This document shows positions 52,790-61,303 of a DNA stretch of 64,000 bases, piece by piece (the first letter of the stretch is position 1; each line of letters opens with the position of its first letter). A program made the position numbers and the translations under genes. Source of the stretch: Parvularcula marina (GTDB lineage: Bacteria; Pseudomonadota; Alphaproteobacteria; Caulobacterales; Parvularculaceae); the NCBI RefSeq assembly GCF_003399445.1, contig NZ_QUQO01000001.1:1547001-1611000 (forward strand). The letters are read 5' to 3'. A model generated the notes under the pieces. The model saw only the letters and a list, made by a program, of their open reading frames with translations, was not told the DNA's origin and did not search any database.

Positions 52790-54450
52790 GGGCAATCCGC
52801 CGTCTCTGACGGAAGAACCGGGGACCAGAGCCCGGTATTCCAGTTCCATGGCAGCGAGCCGGCAGCGCGGCGGCGGCACACAGTTTCCTCGTGCAGCTCA
52901 TACATGCCCGGCATCAGATGGTGATCAGCACGCGGATGATCCTCAAACGCCATATAGGCTTCATCCTCATCAAAGGACGCCCACTCTGCCGCTCCCGGCG
53001 CCGATGGCGTCCCGGTTTTCGCAAAATTGGCCCAATAGGCCGTCATGGCTGCGGAGAGTTCCTTCTCGGCATCCGTGTCCGGAATTTTCGGCCAGTTCAT
53101 GGGCGTCAGGTCGAGCGTGCCGAAGACATAAGGGAGCTCGGAGGCGTGAAAACCGTGCAGCCCTCTTTCATCTGCCGCCGGATAGCCATGGTCGAACATG
53201 TAGAGATATGCCGACTGGCCCAGCGCGGTCTGGTATTTCGCCATGCGCTCGGATGTCCAGCCATAGAGCGCATCCCGCGTCGTCGCGACGATGCTGTCTT
53301 CTAGCGTGTCTGACGGATAGAGCCGCAGGAATTCATCCGCGAGATCGCCGTAACGGTCGCGGATGACGTCTTCATAGTCTTCGGCACTGTCAGGCGCTGC
53401 AGGCGCAAGTGCCCGCATGGATTTGACTTCACCACTGTTAAAACCGACGAGGAGCGGCACAGGCGCCTGCTCTCCGCGTTCAAAGACAGCAACAGGCTGG
53501 TCAGGAATGATCACACCATCAACGACGCCGAAAGGCGCGAAGCGGACCTTATTTGCCTGCTCATAAACTTCTTGCGCATCCATTGCGCGCAAATCCGCAA
53601 TATTCTCAGCTCCCATTGCTTTTGCCGTGGCGAGCCCGACATCCTCAGCTGACGGAACGCCATGCTGCATCTCGGCGAGAGCCGGTGTCGTGACCATATA
53701 GGCGCTCTGGGCAATTGCCCCGTCGAACAGGCCTTCGGCTTTGGGGGAGGTCATCAGATACATGACGCTCAGCGCGCCAGCAGATTCGCCAGCAATAGTG
53801 ACCTGCTCCGGATCACCACCGAAGGCGCTAATATTATCCTTGACCCATTCGAGTGCCGCGACCTGATCGAGCAAGCCGTAATTGCCCGAGATTCCGTCAG
53901 GTGATTCTGCGCTTAATTCCGGATGCGAATAAAATCCCAGAACGCCGAGACGGTAGTTGACCGACACAACAATAACACCCTGCTCTGCGAATTTCGTGCC
54001 CTCATAGAGCGGCTCTTTGCCCGAACCGGCACGCAGCGCGCCGCCGTGAATCCAGAAAAAGACAGGCGCGTCCTTTGCGTCCTCCGGTGCCCAGATATTC
54101 AGGGTCAGACAGTCTTCGCTGATCTCACCGATGTCATAGGCATAGACGCTCTCGGAGGATGCGTTCTTCAATTGAGGCTGAACGCAGGCAGGCCCGAATT
54201 CCTGAGCGTCCTTTACCCCATCCCATGCCGCGAGCCTGACGGTGGGCTTCCAGCGCATGTCCCCAACCGGTGCTTCCGCGTAAGGAATACCCTTGAAAAT
54301 GTTGATCCCGTCTTGGGCGACGCCTTTGACCTTGCCCGCAGGAGCTGAAACGACAGGTTTGTCATCAGCGACATGGTCATCACCTGCATCGGCGCACCCC
54401 GATAGCAATACCGCACACAAACAAATAAGCGACTGAAATGACTTGTGCAT
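52786..54450 (-). CDS. Type-B carboxylesterase, lipoprotein
   Basis: A 554-residue alpha/beta hydrolase of the cholinesterase/pNB-esterase class. A lipoprotein signal ends in LLSGC (Cys19), so it is membrane-anchored. FKGIPYAEAPVGDMRWKPT and SEDCLTLNIWAP are family hallmarks, and the nucleophile is S223 in GESAG. Glu and His complete the triad further on (FNSGEV, FHASELPYVFG). It opens the esterase-ligase-TetR operon. A close paralogue without a signal is at 62672. Together they suggest ester substrates cleaved outside and inside the inner membrane; this split is inferred. Confidence 0.9.
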   Translation of the reverse strand: MHKSFQSLICLCAVLLSGCADAGDDHVADDKPVVSAPAGKVKGVAQDGINIFKGIPYAEAPVGDMRWKPTVRLAAWDGVKDAQEFGPACVQPQLKNASSESVYAYDIGEISEDCLTLNIWAPEDAKDAPVFFWIHGGALRAGSGKEPLYEGTKFAEQGVIVVSVNYRLGVLGFYSHPELSAESPDGISGNYGLLDQVAALEWVKDNISAFGGDPEQVTIAGESAGALSVMYLMTSPKAEGLFDGAIAQSAYMVTTPALAEMQHGVPSAEDVGLATAKAMGAENIADLRAMDAQEVYEQANKVRFAPFGVVDGVIIPDQPVAVFERGEQAPVPLLVGFNSGEVKSMRALAPAAPDSAEDYEDVIRDRYGDLADEFLRLYPSDTLEDSIVATTRDALYGWTSERMAKYQTALGQSAYLYMFDHGYPAADERGLHGFHASELPYVFGTLDLTPMNWPKIPDTDAEKELSAAMTAYWANFAKTGTPSAPGAAEWASFDEDEAYMAFEDHPRADHHLMPGMYELHEETVCRRRAAGSLPWNWNTGLWSPVLPSETADCP

Positions 54451-54548
54451 TATGCTTCTCCCATGATCGGGCCGCTCTCGTGCAAGCCTTCAGGATCATG
54501 ACGATACTCTCGAAAATTCACCGAGGGACCGGCAACCTTCCGAGCTGA

Positions 54549-54581
54549 AAATCCCCGGCTGCTCAGGAAGCGCAGCCGGGG
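54549..54581 (-). terminator. Terminator of the TonB receptor gene
   Basis: CCCCGGCTGC (54553-54562) pairs with GCAGCCGGGG (54572-54581). Read on the minus strand, the stem is followed by ATTTTC. It lies downstream of the receptor stop and before the esterase gene, so the esterase likely has its own promoter. Confidence 0.75.
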
Positions 54582-54637
54582 AGTTGGTTGCAAAGCCGGC
54601 CAAAGAGTCCAGGGAGCGCTCTTTGACCGAACCATGC

Positions 54638-56887
54638 TTAGATGCCGTAGCTCAACCGGATACCGATGGTCCGGGGAATGTGTGTGCCGTACTTACTTTC
54701 GATGAAAGCTTCCGGGTGCACATAGGTGAGCGAGTCGTCGTCGAAGAGGTTCTCGACATAGCCAACGACAGTCCATTCACCCATATCTGCACCAAGAGAA
54801 AGGTTCACCTTCTCCCAGCTATCGGTGAAGTCATATTGCGGGCTTTGGACACCCGGCTGACCCGGCACGTTCGGGAACAGTCCCGGGAACGAACCGACAT
54901 GGACGATGTTCGCGGAGAAGAAACCATCCGCTGAGTCACCGATATCGAAGTTATAGCGAAGGCGCGCTGCACCCTGGAATTTCGGCGAAGCCGTCCGGGC
55001 ACCTTCAACGGCGCCTGAGAAGGCTGCCTCTTCCGCAGTCAGCTCAGTCACTTTCGATTCGTTGATGGCGCCATTCACGCTCAGGACCAGATTATCAGTT
55101 GGCAGAAGTGTTGCTTCGAACTCAAAGCCCTTACTTTCGATCTGACCGATATTTGTCGCAAACTGAACAGAGTCAGAGACCCGGTTCGCCTGCACCTGAA
55201 TGTTACTCCAGTCGATGTAATAGGCAGCAAGGTTGGCACTCAGTTTGCCATCCATCCAGACGCCCTTCATGCCAACTTCGTAGCTCTTGAGGTCATCGGA
55301 ATCTGCACCCTCCGGAATGATGATATCATTCGGGTCAAGAGTACTTGCAAGGCCTGCACGTGCGTTCCGGACTGGCGCCCGGAAACCGGTCGCATAGGTG
55401 GCATAGGTCGTCACCGCAGGCGTCAGATCGTAAGAGACGCTTGCCTTGTAGGACGGGCCTGTTTCCTCAGCCTTCTCCCCTTCTTCGGGCGGAATGGCCG
55501 AAACCGTCAGCGGCCCCGTCGCGAAGGTCAGCGCTGCCAGCAGGTAGTTACTATTATACCCACCAGCCTCGGTGTACCCTTGCGCATCGGTGGTACCGTA
55601 ACGCAGGCCACCAGTGAGGCGTAGCTTGTCACTGACGTGATAGGTCAGCTCACCAAAGCCGGCGATTTCGTTCTGCCGCGCATGTGTTTTCGCACGCTGA
55701 TAATATTCGTCCGGAAGACCGGTCAGCCCGCGCATGTCGAGGAACTCCTGCGTTCCGCGATAGTTCAGATCGACGTCCCGGCGCTTGGTGAAATAAAAGC
55801 CGCCAACGATCCAATCCCACTTTCCGCCGGCAGCCGAAGCCAGACGCAGCTCCTGGGTGAAGATGTCATCATAAGCATCCGCATCAAGAGCAAATGGAAT
55901 CGTCTGCCCGAATGTGGCCGCCAGGTCGACATAGAACTTCTGATCGAACGTCGTATAGGTCGAGGAGCTGGTGAAGCTGGCCCAGTCCAGATCATATTCG
56001 ACAGTACCATTGTAGTTCGTCAGCTTACCGTGGAACTGGTCAGGACGGTCAGAGACGTGCACACGGCCAAGTTCAGGGCTGATGGTTGCCGAATCTTCGG
56101 GGTTACTTTTCTCATGCGAGAAAAGAAGCCTCACGGATAGACGATCGGTTGGCTCGACGAGGAAAATCGCACGTCCGCCGTAGTTTTTCAGGACGTTGGA
56201 GTTTTCAATACCGGTTCCGGCATTATCGACCCAGCCATCCTCATGACGATAGAAGCCGACAACACGCAATGCTGCTTTGCCCTCGATAACGGGCACGTTG
56301 ACCATCGCATTATACCGCTGACGGAAGGCGTCTTCATCAATGACGCCATAGTCAACGAGGGCGGAATAATCGAAATTATCGAGATCCGGGTTCTTCGTCA
56401 GGATACGCATCGCGCCGGCGAGCGACCCCGAGCCGAACAGTGTCCCTTGTGGACCGCGCAGGAACTCGACGCGCTCAACATCGAACAGGTTCGGGTCGAT
56501 AATGGTCGAGTTCCCGTTCGCAGAGATAGGCACTTCGTCGATATAAACAGCAACCGTACTTTGAAGGTTGGCATTATAACCATTGGTGGCAATACCGCGT
56601 GCGGTGAAATTGTTGAAGTTCGCCGTCGGCTTGTTGAGGATCACCCCCGGGGTTTCATCCGCGATACCTTCATATCCAACGACGCCCTTGATCGAGAGCT
56701 CCCGTTGGTCGAATGCCGACACACTGAGAGGCACATCTTTGATGCTCTCTTCGCGACGGGTCGCCGTGACGATGATTTTATCTTCAGTGGCGGATTCGTC
56801 CGCCGACGTGTCTGTGTCCTGTGCAATAGCTGCTGGCAGGGACATCAAAAGGATCGCGCTTACCGATCCCAAAAGTTGGGCCTTCAT
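54638..56887 (-). CDS. TonB-dependent receptor (catabolic type)
   Basis: A 749-residue outer-membrane receptor. The signal peptide MKAQLLGSVSAILLMSLPAAIA is cut before QDTDT. IIVTATRREESIKDVPLSVSAF leads into the plug (RVEFLRGPQGTLFGSGSLAGAMRILTK), and the barrel ends in IGIRLSYGI. The RRxESxxDVPxSV opening is typical of sphingomonad-style receptors linked to catabolic loci. It diverges from the DUF3604 gene across a 385-base region holding a TetR-type dyad, so it probably takes up the ester substrate of this regulon. Confidence 0.9.
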   Translation of the reverse strand: MKAQLLGSVSAILLMSLPAAIAQDTDTSADESATEDKIIVTATRREESIKDVPLSVSAFDQRELSIKGVVGYEGIADETPGVILNKPTANFNNFTARGIATNGYNANLQSTVAVYIDEVPISANGNSTIIDPNLFDVERVEFLRGPQGTLFGSGSLAGAMRILTKNPDLDNFDYSALVDYGVIDEDAFRQRYNAMVNVPVIEGKAALRVVGFYRHEDGWVDNAGTGIENSNVLKNYGGRAIFLVEPTDRLSVRLLFSHEKSNPEDSATISPELGRVHVSDRPDQFHGKLTNYNGTVEYDLDWASFTSSSTYTTFDQKFYVDLAATFGQTIPFALDADAYDDIFTQELRLASAAGGKWDWIVGGFYFTKRRDVDLNYRGTQEFLDMRGLTGLPDEYYQRAKTHARQNEIAGFGELTYHVSDKLRLTGGLRYGTTDAQGYTEAGGYNSNYLLAALTFATGPLTVSAIPPEEGEKAEETGPSYKASVSYDLTPAVTTYATYATGFRAPVRNARAGLASTLDPNDIIIPEGADSDDLKSYEVGMKGVWMDGKLSANLAAYYIDWSNIQVQANRVSDSVQFATNIGQIESKGFEFEATLLPTDNLVLSVNGAINESKVTELTAEEAAFSGAVEGARTASPKFQGAARLRYNFDIGDSADGFFSANIVHVGSFPGLFPNVPGQPGVQSPQYDFTDSWEKVNLSLGADMGEWTVVGYVENLFDDDSLTYVHPEAFIESKYGTHIPRTIGIRLSYGI

Positions 56888-57272
56888 AGACTACCTCCCG
56901 TTCATGCCGATCTCCCGCCGGCGTGTTCGAAAACTATTGTTCAAGATCGGCCCCATGTCAATTTCACTATCACGTGTGTGAATGTTTTTCTGGGCGCGGT
57001 TCCACAGATAGAATCTGTTGGCGAACTCAAAGCGATTATTCCTTTATCATGTTTATTTTCAATATCTTACAGCGTTTCTTCGATTTCCGCGGATCGTGAT
57101 ATCACCCCCTATGAGCTGAGAATACGGCGCGAGAATTGACCGAGTGTTTCGATTGAGCAACACTCACTCACATGTGAATGAGCGTTAAAACAGCTCAGTT
57201 CGGGAGGACAATTTGACCATCATCCGCAGGACGTGCGCGCACTTTCCCGTAACGCCATATATAGAGACCGGA
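56888..57272. promoter_or_regulatory. Divergent promoter region between TonB receptor and DUF3604 genes
   Basis: 385 bases with no supported gene. It holds a perfect TetR-type dyad (57162-57179) near the DUF3604 side and a degenerate one at 56962-56981 (TTTCAC-N8-GTGAAT) near the receptor side. The middle is A/T-rich and probably contains both promoters. Confidence 0.55.
57162..57179. promoter_or_regulatory. Candidate TetR operator (site 2)
   Basis: ACTCACTCACATGTGAAT, the reverse complement of ATTCAC-N6-GTGAGT, 94 bases before the DUF3604 start at 57273. The arms match sites at 50378 and 61113 exactly. Confidence 0.68.
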
Positions 57273-59198
57273 ATGATCAGACGGATCGGGATTTGCGCCT
57301 CACTACTGGCCCTGTCGGCATGCGGAGCAGATGAGACTGCCCCCTCCCCCAAGGACCTTGTCGCAGCTCGCCCGATTGGCACCGAAGAAATTGTGACGAG
57401 CAGCAGACCGGCCCCAGAGGGCCCGCCGTCCAATCCTCTCCGTAATGTCTATTTCGGCGATCTGCACATCCACACACGGAATTCTTACGACGCCTATCTC
57501 TTTAATGTGCGGGCTACACCGGACGATGCCTATCTTTATGCCAAGGGCGGCACGATCAAGCATCCGGCAGGCTTCGACATCAAAATGAAGTCGGGGCCGC
57601 TCGATTTCCTCGCCGTCACGGACCATGCTGAATATCTCGGCGTGCTCGAGGCGATCGACACGCCCGGCACGGAATATTCAACGGTTCCTTACGCGAAGGA
57701 TCTGTTCTCAAGCGATACCGGCAAGGTCATCAGCGCCTTCAGCCTGTTCGTGGACAGCCTTGTCAGTGGAGAGCGCCGTGACGATCTCTCTGACCTGTCA
57801 GCCACAAGGTCGGCATGGCAGGAGACGATTGAGAGTGCGGCCCGCCATAATGATCCGGGCACGTTCACGACATTCATCGGATATGAGTTCACGTCCGCAC
57901 CGGAGACGCGAAACCTCCACCGCAATGTCATTTTCTCCGGCACGGATGTGCCGCCGCTCCCTTTCTCGGAATTTGAATCCCAGAACCCCGAGGAGCTCTG
58001 GAACTGGCTCGACGAGCTGCGCGAGAGCGGCACCGAAGCCTTGGCCATTCCTCATAATGCCAATGCCTCGGATGGGACGATGTTCGAATATGTCAAATGG
58101 GACGGTCGGCCGATCGACCGCGCCTATGCTGAACAACGTCTGCGCAACGAGCCGCTGGTCGAGCTGATCCAGAATAAGGGGCAGTCGGAGACTATGCCCC
58201 TCCTCTCCCCGAATGACGAGTTCGCCGGCTTTGAAGTTCGGGAGACCTATGTCGGCTCGACCAAGCCGATTACGAAATTTGCAGGCAGCTATGTCCGCGA
58301 TGCCCTGAAGCGAGGCCTCGAAATTGAAAATGAGGCTGGGGTTAATCCGTATAAGATCGGCTTTGTCGCGGGCAGTGACGGCCACAACGCCGCCAGCGCC
58401 TATGCGGAGGACAATTACTACGCCAATCATGGTGTGTTGGATGGAACGGCTCGGCAACGCGGCTCTGTCCCGCCCCCGGATTATGAAAGCTGGGAAGATT
58501 ATTACGCAGACGGACGGCCCGCCGGGGCTTCTGCGGGATCAGGCGGGCTGACCGCAATCTGGGCGGAAGAGAATACGCGAGACGCCCTTTACGCAGGCCT
58601 CCGCCGCAAGGAGACCTATGGGACATCAGGTCCCCGTATTAAGGTGCGCCTCTTTGCCGGCTATGATCTCGATGGGATCGATCTTGCGACCGATGAAGGC
58701 GTTGAAGCTGCCTATCGGCACGCGATTCCCATGGGTGGTGATCTGACTGCCAAGCCCGGCAGCGCCCCGCAAATCGCTGCCATTGCGATGCAGGACATCG
58801 ATTCCGCCCCGCTGCAGCGCATACAGATCATCAAGGGCTGGGTCGATGATCGCGGCCAGTCACATGAGCAGGCGTTCGACATGGCCTGCGCCGATGGCGG
58901 CACGGTTGATCCGCTGACCCATCGCTGTCCCGACAATGGCGCAGACGTCGATCTTTCGACCTGCGCGATCTCACCGGACAAGGGCGATGCGCAGATTGCC
59001 GGCCTGTGGACGGACCCTGAATTCGATGCCGGGCAGAATGCCTTTTATTATGCCCGTGTGCTGGAGAACCCGACCTGCCGTTGGTCGACATGGGATGCCG
59101 TGCGTGCCGGCGTCGCCCCCAATCCGCGCCGTCCTGCGACCATTCAGGAGCGTGCCTATACGTCGCCCATCTGGTACAGCCCCGCGGATGTCGACTGA
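57273..59198 (+). CDS. DUF3604-family lipoprotein with PHP-like metal site
   Basis: A 641-residue exported protein starting at MIRRIGICASLLALSAC (lipobox LSAC, Cys17). VYFGDLHIHTRNSYDAYLF is a PHP-type metal motif, with further probable ligands in FLAVTDHAEYLG, AIPHNAN and GFVAGSDGHNAAS. This fits the DUF3604 family of putative metal-dependent hydrolases with no established substrate. A start at 57213 would lengthen the leader without benefit. Its end overlaps the PPIase start by 11 bases. The set DUF3604-PPIase-HupE appears to be one unit under the TetR dyad. Confidence 0.82.
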   Translation: MIRRIGICASLLALSACGADETAPSPKDLVAARPIGTEEIVTSSRPAPEGPPSNPLRNVYFGDLHIHTRNSYDAYLFNVRATPDDAYLYAKGGTIKHPAGFDIKMKSGPLDFLAVTDHAEYLGVLEAIDTPGTEYSTVPYAKDLFSSDTGKVISAFSLFVDSLVSGERRDDLSDLSATRSAWQETIESAARHNDPGTFTTFIGYEFTSAPETRNLHRNVIFSGTDVPPLPFSEFESQNPEELWNWLDELRESGTEALAIPHNANASDGTMFEYVKWDGRPIDRAYAEQRLRNEPLVELIQNKGQSETMPLLSPNDEFAGFEVRETYVGSTKPITKFAGSYVRDALKRGLEIENEAGVNPYKIGFVAGSDGHNAASAYAEDNYYANHGVLDGTARQRGSVPPPDYESWEDYYADGRPAGASAGSGGLTAIWAEENTRDALYAGLRRKETYGTSGPRIKVRLFAGYDLDGIDLATDEGVEAAYRHAIPMGGDLTAKPGSAPQIAAIAMQDIDSAPLQRIQIIKGWVDDRGQSHEQAFDMACADGGTVDPLTHRCPDNGADVDLSTCAISPDKGDAQIAGLWTDPEFDAGQNAFYYARVLENPTCRWSTWDAVRAGVAPNPRRPATIQERAYTSPIWYSPADVD

Positions 59199-60096
59199 TC
59201 CCTCGCCCCAAGCGGGCCTTTCCTCCTTACGCGCTTCCGGATCCAGAGCGATCCGCGAACCGCTGTTCCAGTTCTTGCTGGTCGCGATCGTCCTCTTCAC
59301 GCTCAACAGCCTTCTGAATGGCGGCGAGGCAGAAGGGGACGGGCAAACCATCACCATCCCTGAAGGCCGGGTGTTGCAGATCGCGGAAAGCTATCGGCTG
59401 ATGTCCGGCCGGGCGCCCAGCCGAACGGAGCTTGAAGCTCTGATTGCGGACTATGCTGATGAGGAGATTGCCGCCCGCGAAGCGGCCGCGCTCGGGCTAG
59501 ATGCGGATGACACGATCATCCGCCGCCGCCTGCAACAGAAATTGACCTTCCTCGTAGAGGACAGTGCCGCGACAAGTGAGCCGACAGCCGAAGACCTCGC
59601 CGCCTATTTCGAAGCGCATCGGGAGGACTACATCCTCCCCGCCCGGCTCGCCTTCCGGCAAATCATGGTCAGTCCCGACAAGAGAGGGGACACAGCGCCC
59701 GCCGAGGCTGCTGCAATTCTCGAAGAGCTGAAGGCCGGGACGAACCCAACCTCGCACGGCGATCCGTCGATGCTGCCCAAATCCATGACACTGAGCCCCG
59801 AGACCGGAATCGCGATGGTCTTTGGCCAGAGTTTTGCCGCCACACTTTTCGCCAGCGACAAAGAAGGCTGGTTCGGCCCCGTCCGCTCACCGATCGGCCT
59901 TCATCTCGTTGAGATCACGAGCCGCGAGCCAGCCCGCATGCCAGCCTTTGCCGAGATCGAAGCGCAAGTCGCTGCCGACTGGATGGCTGAGAACCGGGCC
60001 TTTGCCCGCAGTGAGTTCGAGGAAGACCTTCGCGAGCGTTATGACGTCACGATCGAGTGGCCAGAGGCCTATCGTGACGGCCCGGCCGGGGAATGA
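59188..60096 (+). CDS. Membrane-anchored peptidyl-prolyl isomerase-like protein (parvulin/PpiC type)
   Basis: A 302-residue protein. One hydrophobic segment (FQFLLVAIVLFTLNSLL, about 28-44) anchors it in the inner membrane. A SurA/PpiD-like helical part (ADYADEEIAAREAAALGLDADDTIIRRRLQQKL) leads to a rotamase domain (YILPARLAFRQIMVSPDK, with GWFGPVRSPIGLHLVEI at the end). Such proteins aid folding of exported proteins. Its start lies in the end of the DUF3604 gene, and its stop overlaps the HupE start (ATGA). It may serve as a dedicated chaperone for the DUF3604 lipoprotein. Confidence 0.82.
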   Translation: MSTDPSPQAGLSSLRASGSRAIREPLFQFLLVAIVLFTLNSLLNGGEAEGDGQTITIPEGRVLQIAESYRLMSGRAPSRTELEALIADYADEEIAAREAAALGLDADDTIIRRRLQQKLTFLVEDSAATSEPTAEDLAAYFEAHREDYILPARLAFRQIMVSPDKRGDTAPAEAAAILEELKAGTNPTSHGDPSMLPKSMTLSPETGIAMVFGQSFAATLFASDKEGWFGPVRSPIGLHLVEITSREPARMPAFAEIEAQVAADWMAENRAFARSEFEEDLRERYDVTIEWPEAYRDGPAGE

Positions 60097-61091
60097 TCTT
60101 GCACTGGCGCCTCTATTTCCTCCTGCCCCTGATCATCGCAATTTGCGGGACCGCCTCCGCACATGAGGTCCGGCCCGCATATCTTGAACTTCGCGAGATC
60201 GAGCTGGGCACCTATGACATATTGTGGAAGACCCCGGCGCGAGGTGATCTACGCCTTGCCCTGAATGTCATCCTGCCGGACAGCTGCATCACCACCTCCC
60301 CACACCGCACCGTCCCGGTTGAGGCAGCCGTGATCGAACGCTGGCGTACGATTTGTGAAGGCGGGCTGCAGGGCCAGACGATCCGTATCGAGAATCTTGA
60401 GACCAGCCTGACGGATGTCATCCTGCGGGTTGAACCGCTTGAGGGAGCCGCCTCTACGCTGCGGCTCGACGGCGCTACCCCATCGTTGGTGATCCCACAG
60501 AAGCAATCAGGATGGGCGGTCGCCCATTCCTATTTCGATCTGGGGGTCGAGCATATCCTGCTCGGCTTTGACCACCTGCTCTTTGTCCTGTGCCTCCTAT
60601 TGCTGGTCCGGAATGTGCGCAGGCTGATCGGTGCCGTCACCGCCTTTACGGTCGCCCATTCGATTACGCTGGCCGCGACGACTCTCGGGCTGGTGCACCT
60701 CGCCATCGGGCCGGTCGAAGCGCTGATCGCTCTTTCGATCGCCTTTCTGGCTGCCGAGATTATCCGGGTACATAAGGGACAAACAGGCGCCACAGCACGC
60801 TGGCCCTGGATTGCCTCTTTCGGCTTTGGCCTGCTGCACGGGTTTGGCTTTGCCTCCGTCCTCGCGGAAATCGGCCTGCCAGGCGAAGCCCTGCCGGTCG
60901 CCCTCCTGTTCTTCAATATCGGGGTCGAGGCCGGCCAGCTCCTCTTCGTCGGGGCTGTCCTGCTCGTCATGCTCCTCCTGCGGCAATTCTCCTCCCGCCT
61001 GCCGGAATGGAGCTGGCGCGCGGCCCCATACACGGCGGGCAGCATCGCGATGTTCTGGTTCATTGAGCGCACGGCCGGCATTATTTTCTGA
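60093..61091 (+). CDS. HupE/UreJ-family membrane protein with periplasmic domain
   Basis: A 332-residue protein. A signal peptide (LYFLLPLIIAICGTASA) is followed by a beta-rich soluble domain of about 130 residues (HEVRPAYLELREIELGTYDILWKTPARGD), then six or so hydrophobic segments. These include FDLGVEHILLGFDHLLFVLCLLLLV, TAFTVAHSITLAATTLG and FGFGLLHGFGFASVLAEIGLP with conserved His residues. This is the HupE/UreJ_2 type, thought to handle nickel or other metals. No urease or hydrogenase genes are nearby, so a metal supply to the DUF3604 protein is a reasonable but unproven idea. Confidence 0.82.
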   Translation: MILHWRLYFLLPLIIAICGTASAHEVRPAYLELREIELGTYDILWKTPARGDLRLALNVILPDSCITTSPHRTVPVEAAVIERWRTICEGGLQGQTIRIENLETSLTDVILRVEPLEGAASTLRLDGATPSLVIPQKQSGWAVAHSYFDLGVEHILLGFDHLLFVLCLLLLVRNVRRLIGAVTAFTVAHSITLAATTLGLVHLAIGPVEALIALSIAFLAAEIIRVHKGQTGATARWPWIASFGFGLLHGFGFASVLAEIGLPGEALPVALLFFNIGVEAGQLLFVGAVLLVMLLLRQFSSRLPEWSWRAAPYTAGSIAMFWFIERTAGIIF

Positions 61092-61112
61092 CTCCCCGGC
61101 TAGAAGATTTTC

Positions 61113-61130
61113 ATTCACACGTTAGTGAGT
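61113..61130. promoter_or_regulatory. Candidate TetR operator (site 3) upstream of the MFS gene
   Basis: ATTCACACGTTAGTGAGT: exact arms ATTCAC and GTGAGT with six bases between, 22 bases after the HupE stop and 174 bases before the MFS start. It matches sites at 50378 and 57162. Confidence 0.68.
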
Positions 61131-61303
61131 ATTGACGACCGGTGCCTTCGCCCTGCATGATGCCGCCCAAGACCCGAATACCAATCATGAAAAAGATCGG
61201 GGAGGACGACGGATGAGGAAAGCGGCTGCCGCGCCATTCTTGGCGCGCGATACTCACGCCTGTAGCTCTGTGCACGTCCTTCTTTGCGAGGGAACACCGA
61301 GCC

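Noticed and set aside
52790-52879. Longer start for the acyl-CoA ligase
   Set aside because: It would extend into the esterase gene; the ATGA overlap at 52786-52789 is the better start.
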